From NCBI GenBank assembly GCA_028289405.1, contig JANQPP010000121.1:1-64000 (forward strand): 64,000 nucleotides of DNA. Direction: 5' to 3'. Source of the stretch: Pirellulales bacterium. Lineage in GTDB: Bacteria; Planctomycetota; Planctomycetia; Pirellulales; JANQPP01. The position numbers and the translations under genes were made by a program. Below, piece after piece: positions 60,907 through 64,000 of the stretch; position 1 is the stretch's first letter, and every line of letters begins with the position of its first letter. The notes beneath the pieces are model-generated. The model had not been told where the DNA came from and did no database searches. It saw only the letters and a program-made list of their open reading frames with translations.

Positions 60907-63900
60907 ATGGGAACAGCACAGGCATCTCCCCGGCACCAAGCTGGCCACGCAGACGCCGCGAGCGGCGTCGAATACAAACTCGACACGACGCGACGCGCGA
61001 TGCAGGATTTTTTCCTCGTGCGCGGCGTGTTGTCTGGCCTACTGGCTGGCGCGATCGCCCTCACGCTCATGGGATTGTTGGATTTCTATTGGCCACTAGC
61101 CGGGGGAGTCCGCGCCGCACTATTCGTGGGTGTTCTGGGACTCGTGGCCGCGATGGCCGTGCGTCTCATTTGGCGGCTACGGCAGTGGAATGCGGACCAA
61201 GCCGCGCGGGCCGTGGAGGAAACATTTCCCGATCTAGGGCAACGGGTACGGACTTCCCGCGAATATGCCCACCCTGATTCACATACGGCGTTGGCGTCGA
61301 GCGAAATGGTCGGAGCCCTCTTCCAGGACACCGTGCAAAAGGTTCAGGGAAAGGACTTCACGCGGGTCGTGCGCTGGCCACGAATCATCCCCTGGGGCAC
61401 GGCCCTGGGGCTCCTGGTGGCCACGGTGTTGGCATTGCTGCTGGCTGTACCGGAAGGGTGGATCACTTTGGGCCGCGTGCTGCTCTTGCCGGTGCATTAC
61501 ACGAATATTGAATGGCGGTCCGAGGGAGAACCGCTGCCCCGAGGATCGGATGTCGTGCTGACCGCTGAGGTTCAGGGGCGTCCGCTCAAGAATGTTGAGC
61601 TTTGGTATCGGCCGCTGGAGAGCCAAGAGGAGTGGCAGAAGCGCCCCATGCTGCCGCCTGGGCAAAGCGATGATGCCGAGTCCGCGTCCTTGGTAGGGAA
61701 AATCGAGACCACACTAGAAGACTGCCAAGCATCCCTGGAATACAAATTGGTCGGCGGTCCACAAGAGTTGGCCCCACGGCAGCTCGTGATTTTGCAGCCT
61801 TTGGAGTTGGTGAGTTCCGAGGCCACGGTCACTCCACCGTCTTATACAAAACAGCCGCCGGAGACGATGGAAGGACAAGCGGTCACCGCTTGGGAAGGTT
61901 CGCATATCACATGGGAATGGACGCTCAGTCGCCCTCCCGCGACGGCGCGATTTCAATCGCCAGGCACCACGCCCGAACAAGAAAACGCGGCAGACCCTAA
62001 CGCGCCAGAAATCCAGATCGACGGCGAAAAATTGCGGATCGATTGGTTCGCGGCCAAAGAGACGCAGCAGTTTGAACTCGTGGCGGAAGCCGAAGATGGC
62101 ATGTCCTGGCATTCCTTGCCGTTTCAATTGGAAGTCCGCCCGGATGAAAAGCCTCGCATCCGCTTCTTGGGGCTCCCCGAGCAGATCGAGGCCACGCCCA
62201 CTACGGAAATCCGGCTCTCCTTGGAAGCGAAAGACGACTTCGGACTTTCGAAATTGGGGATCGCCTATCGTGTGGATGATGGACCGGAGAAGGTTTTGTG
62301 GGAAGCGGACTGCCGTGAGTCGCCGCCGGCGGTGGCGCATGTCCCTCTGCTGCTTTTGGAGGAGCACGCGCTGAGCATGGACAGCGCGGTGACCTACCAC
62401 GCTTATGCAGTGGACCAGCGTGACGAACCACGGACCACGAAAACCGATCTGCGTTATATCGACATTCGGCCCTACAAACGGGAATACCAGTTCGCCGAGA
62501 GTGGAGGCGGAGGTGGCGGTTCCGGAGGAAGCTCGCTCACGCTGGAAGAACTCATCGCCAGGCAGCGGCACAATCTGAACCGGACGTTTGCTTTTTCCGA
62601 AGATCCCCAAGTGCCCGCGAGGTTGATGGAACGGCTCGCGCGGCATCAACGGGAGATCATGGAGGCGACGCGGGAATTCACTTCCGGCTGGGAACGCCAA
62701 TTCGGCTCCGTCCCTTCGCTGCACGAGGCGGCGACCGCCATGGAAGAGGCGGCCATTTCCCTGGAAGGGCAAGACTTGCCCGGCAGTTTGCCTCCCGAAC
62801 GGGCTGCCATCGCCGGACTCATCCGGGCCCGCCGCAATATGCGGAAACTCTTGAGCCAAGGGGGGGGCGGCAGTCTGGCCCAAGCCCAAAGTTACGATGC
62901 AGAAATGAGGCAAAACTTGCGACCGCTCAGCCAAGATGCTCCCGGTCCGGAAGCTGCGGCGACCGAGCTGGCCAGGGATATGAACAAGCTCGCACAGCAA
63001 CAGCGGGAATGGTCCCAACAGGTTTCCCCGCCTGGGGGAGGCGGGCCGCAAATCGAAGGCCAACCCGGCATTTCACAGCCAGCTTCTTCGGGCATGCAAC
63101 AACAGAGGTCTCAGCAGCAAGCGGCCAGCCAAACCGCTGACGAATTGCGCGAGCGACTGGCGGAGAGTGAATTCGGTAGCCAGGCCAGTGATAAGGAAAT
63201 GGAGCAGGCGGCGAACGAACTCGGCCAAAGCCTGGAAGCACTCCAGCAACAAGAGGCGGAACGCGCAGCGCAGGAAGCCCAAGACGCGGCGGAACGTCTC
63301 GCCCGCATGGCCGAGCACTTGCAAGGGCTGCATGGCACCGATTTCTCCAGCCGATTGCAAGCGGCCCAAAGCGAAGCCGAGCGTCTGGCCACTGAGCAAG
63401 ACGAGCTGGAAGCAAGCCTGGAAAGCTCACCGACGGACGACCTGCAAACCCTCGCGGAAAAGCAAACCGAACTGGCCCGGCAAGCTGAACTGCTCGCGGA
63501 GCGATTGCAACGTTTGCGGGAAGATTCCGTCACTGAGGAAGGCCATCTTTTCGACGCGCTGACCTCGTTGGATCCGGCCAATGCACTAGGAAACGTCGTC
63601 CAGGCGATGCAATCAGCCAGTGGGGCGCTGCAATCCGGCGATGAAGTCCGCGCGACCGAAGTCATGCGCCGGGCGACCGAGAGTCTGGAACGACTGGCTG
63701 AAGCCCTCAGTGAATTGCGGCGGGATCAGATGCAGCCTCGTCTGGAGGAATTGCTCGCCGCCGAGGAACTGGCCGCGCGGCTGCTCGAACAGGCTGGCGG
63801 AGACGCCGCCGCCCAATCTCAAGCGCGAGCGGGGCGTCCCCAGTTGGACCGCATGCTAGATGCGTTGGGCATGGGCTCATCGCCAATGGGGAACCCACAA

Positions 63901-64000
63901 GAATCGCCGCTCGCGGAGAGCAATACGGCCACTCCATCCTCTTCCCAGTCAGGTAGTTCCACAGGTGAAGCGGGACTGCCTGGACTCGAACCGGGGTTTC
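60907..64000 (+). CDS. DUF4175 family membrane protein (3' end outside window)
   Basis: At least 1031 residues; the frame is open at the right edge. ATG 60907 follows GGAGAAG. Two membrane segments lie at ~38-60 and ~62-85 and a third at ~155-180. The middle (~190-520) has beta-rich modules typical of DUF4175 (EWRSEGEPLPRGSDVVLTAEVQG, AKDDFGLSKLGIAYRVDDGP). After a Gly/Ser linker the last ~480 residues in the window are Gln-, Glu- and Ala-rich coiled coils (RERLAESEFGSQASDKEMEQ, RLATEQDELEASLESS). Proteins of this family are common in planctomycetes and alphaproteobacteria and are thought to span the envelope; function unknown. It is divergent from larE. Confidence 0.9.
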   Translation, partial: MGTAQASPRHQAGHADAASGVEYKLDTTRRAMQDFFLVRGVLSGLLAGAIALTLMGLLDFYWPLAGGVRAALFVGVLGLVAAMAVRLIWRLRQWNADQAARAVEETFPDLGQRVRTSREYAHPDSHTALASSEMVGALFQDTVQKVQGKDFTRVVRWPRIIPWGTALGLLVATVLALLLAVPEGWITLGRVLLLPVHYTNIEWRSEGEPLPRGSDVVLTAEVQGRPLKNVELWYRPLESQEEWQKRPMLPPGQSDDAESASLVGKIETTLEDCQASLEYKLVGGPQELAPRQLVILQPLELVSSEATVTPPSYTKQPPETMEGQAVTAWEGSHITWEWTLSRPPATARFQSPGTTPEQENAADPNAPEIQIDGEKLRIDWFAAKETQQFELVAEAEDGMSWHSLPFQLEVRPDEKPRIRFLGLPEQIEATPTTEIRLSLEAKDDFGLSKLGIAYRVDDGPEKVLWEADCRESPPAVAHVPLLLLEEHALSMDSAVTYHAYAVDQRDEPRTTKTDLRYIDIRPYKREYQFAESGGGGGGSGGSSLTLEELIARQRHNLNRTFAFSEDPQVPARLMERLARHQREIMEATREFTSGWERQFGSVPSLHEAATAMEEAAISLEGQDLPGSLPPERAAIAGLIRARRNMRKLLSQGGGGSLAQAQSYDAEMRQNLRPLSQDAPGPEAAATELARDMNKLAQQQREWSQQVSPPGGGGPQIEGQPGISQPASSGMQQQRSQQQAASQTADELRERLAESEFGSQASDKEMEQAANELGQSLEALQQQEAERAAQEAQDAAERLARMAEHLQGLHGTDFSSRLQAAQSEAERLATEQDELEASLESSPTDDLQTLAEKQTELARQAELLAERLQRLREDSVTEEGHLFDALTSLDPANALGNVVQAMQSASGALQSGDEVRATEVMRRATESLERLAEALSELRRDQMQPRLEELLAAEELAARLLEQAGGDAAAQSQARAGRPQLDRMLDALGMGSSPMGNPQESPLAESNTATPSSSQSGSSTGEAGLPGLEPGF

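Noticed and set aside
63975-64000. tRNA T-arm-like sequence at the right edge (GGACTCGAACCGGGG, reverse strand)
   Set aside because: It lies inside the open DUF4175 frame, the stem does not pair properly and no other arms are present.
1-64000. CRISPR array, prophage, integron or IS element
   Set aside because: No regularly spaced direct repeats, no integrase, transposase, phage structural or cas-like proteins were seen.

Overview
The window looks like chromosomal DNA of a planctomycete, most likely of the Pirellulales. The evidence is the combination of a DUF1559-type pseudopilin, a PEP-CTERM protein, a BBP7-like outer-membrane protein, DUF1080, DUF1573 and DUF4175 proteins, a very large dockerin/PKD surface protein with a planctomycete-style N-terminal LEPLEQRELL motif, and a complete MoxR/Bat operon. 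There is no phage, plasmid, integrase, transposase gene or CRISPR array. It reads as ordinary core and cell-surface chromosome, dense and mostly without overlaps except inside operons.

Layout. 1-5.1 kb: a minus-strand secreted PEP-CTERM/dockerin protein that runs off the left edge, then a pseudopilin, a small lipoprotein and an Hsp20 chaperone ending in a clear terminator. 5.2-18 kb: a degenerate primase-like protein, an O-antigen-ligase/TPR membrane protein, a GntP-type permease with a large insertion, a divergent RNase HII-like protein, a glycosyltransferase, a secreted thioredoxin-fold protein and a SpoIIE/PP2C phosphatase. Two copies of a 104-bp palindromic repeat lie here. 18.1-28.9 kb: one minus-strand operon, moxR - DUF58 - BatD/DUF4381-like - batA - batB - batC - batD - batE - hemW, with overlaps or tiny gaps throughout. 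29-36 kb: nagB, an orphan parA, a BBP7-like barrel protein, a TPR protein, tRNA-Gln(CTG) and a degenerate NtrC-like regulator. 36-46.6 kb, all minus: glgC, asnB, a metallophosphatase-like/tetraheme cytochrome lipoprotein, a DUF1573 protein, a second O-antigen-ligase/TPR protein, a WecA-like glycosyltransferase and a DUF4416 protein. 46.9-52.7 kb: the giant PKD/dockerin protein and a secreted toroid-like protein. 52.7-64 kb: ppdK, then a sugar-catabolism-type group (Gfo/Idh/MocA oxidoreductase, cyclase-family hydrolase, cupin, DUF1080), larE, and a DUF4175 protein that runs off the right edge.

Themes: cell-envelope building and polymer export (two ligases, WecA-like enzyme, GlgC, AsnB, glycosyltransferase), envelope stress and vWA/MoxR biology, and secreted Ca-binding adhesin-like proteins. 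The most unusual observations are a nine-base homopolymer that fuses two apparently separate secreted proteins, the covarying 104-bp palindromic repeat, and two enzymes or regulators that keep their fold signatures but have lost key catalytic residues (primase-like and NtrC-like). Start codons were chosen from Shine-Dalgarno spacing, signal peptides and family start positions; several remain uncertain and this is stated.
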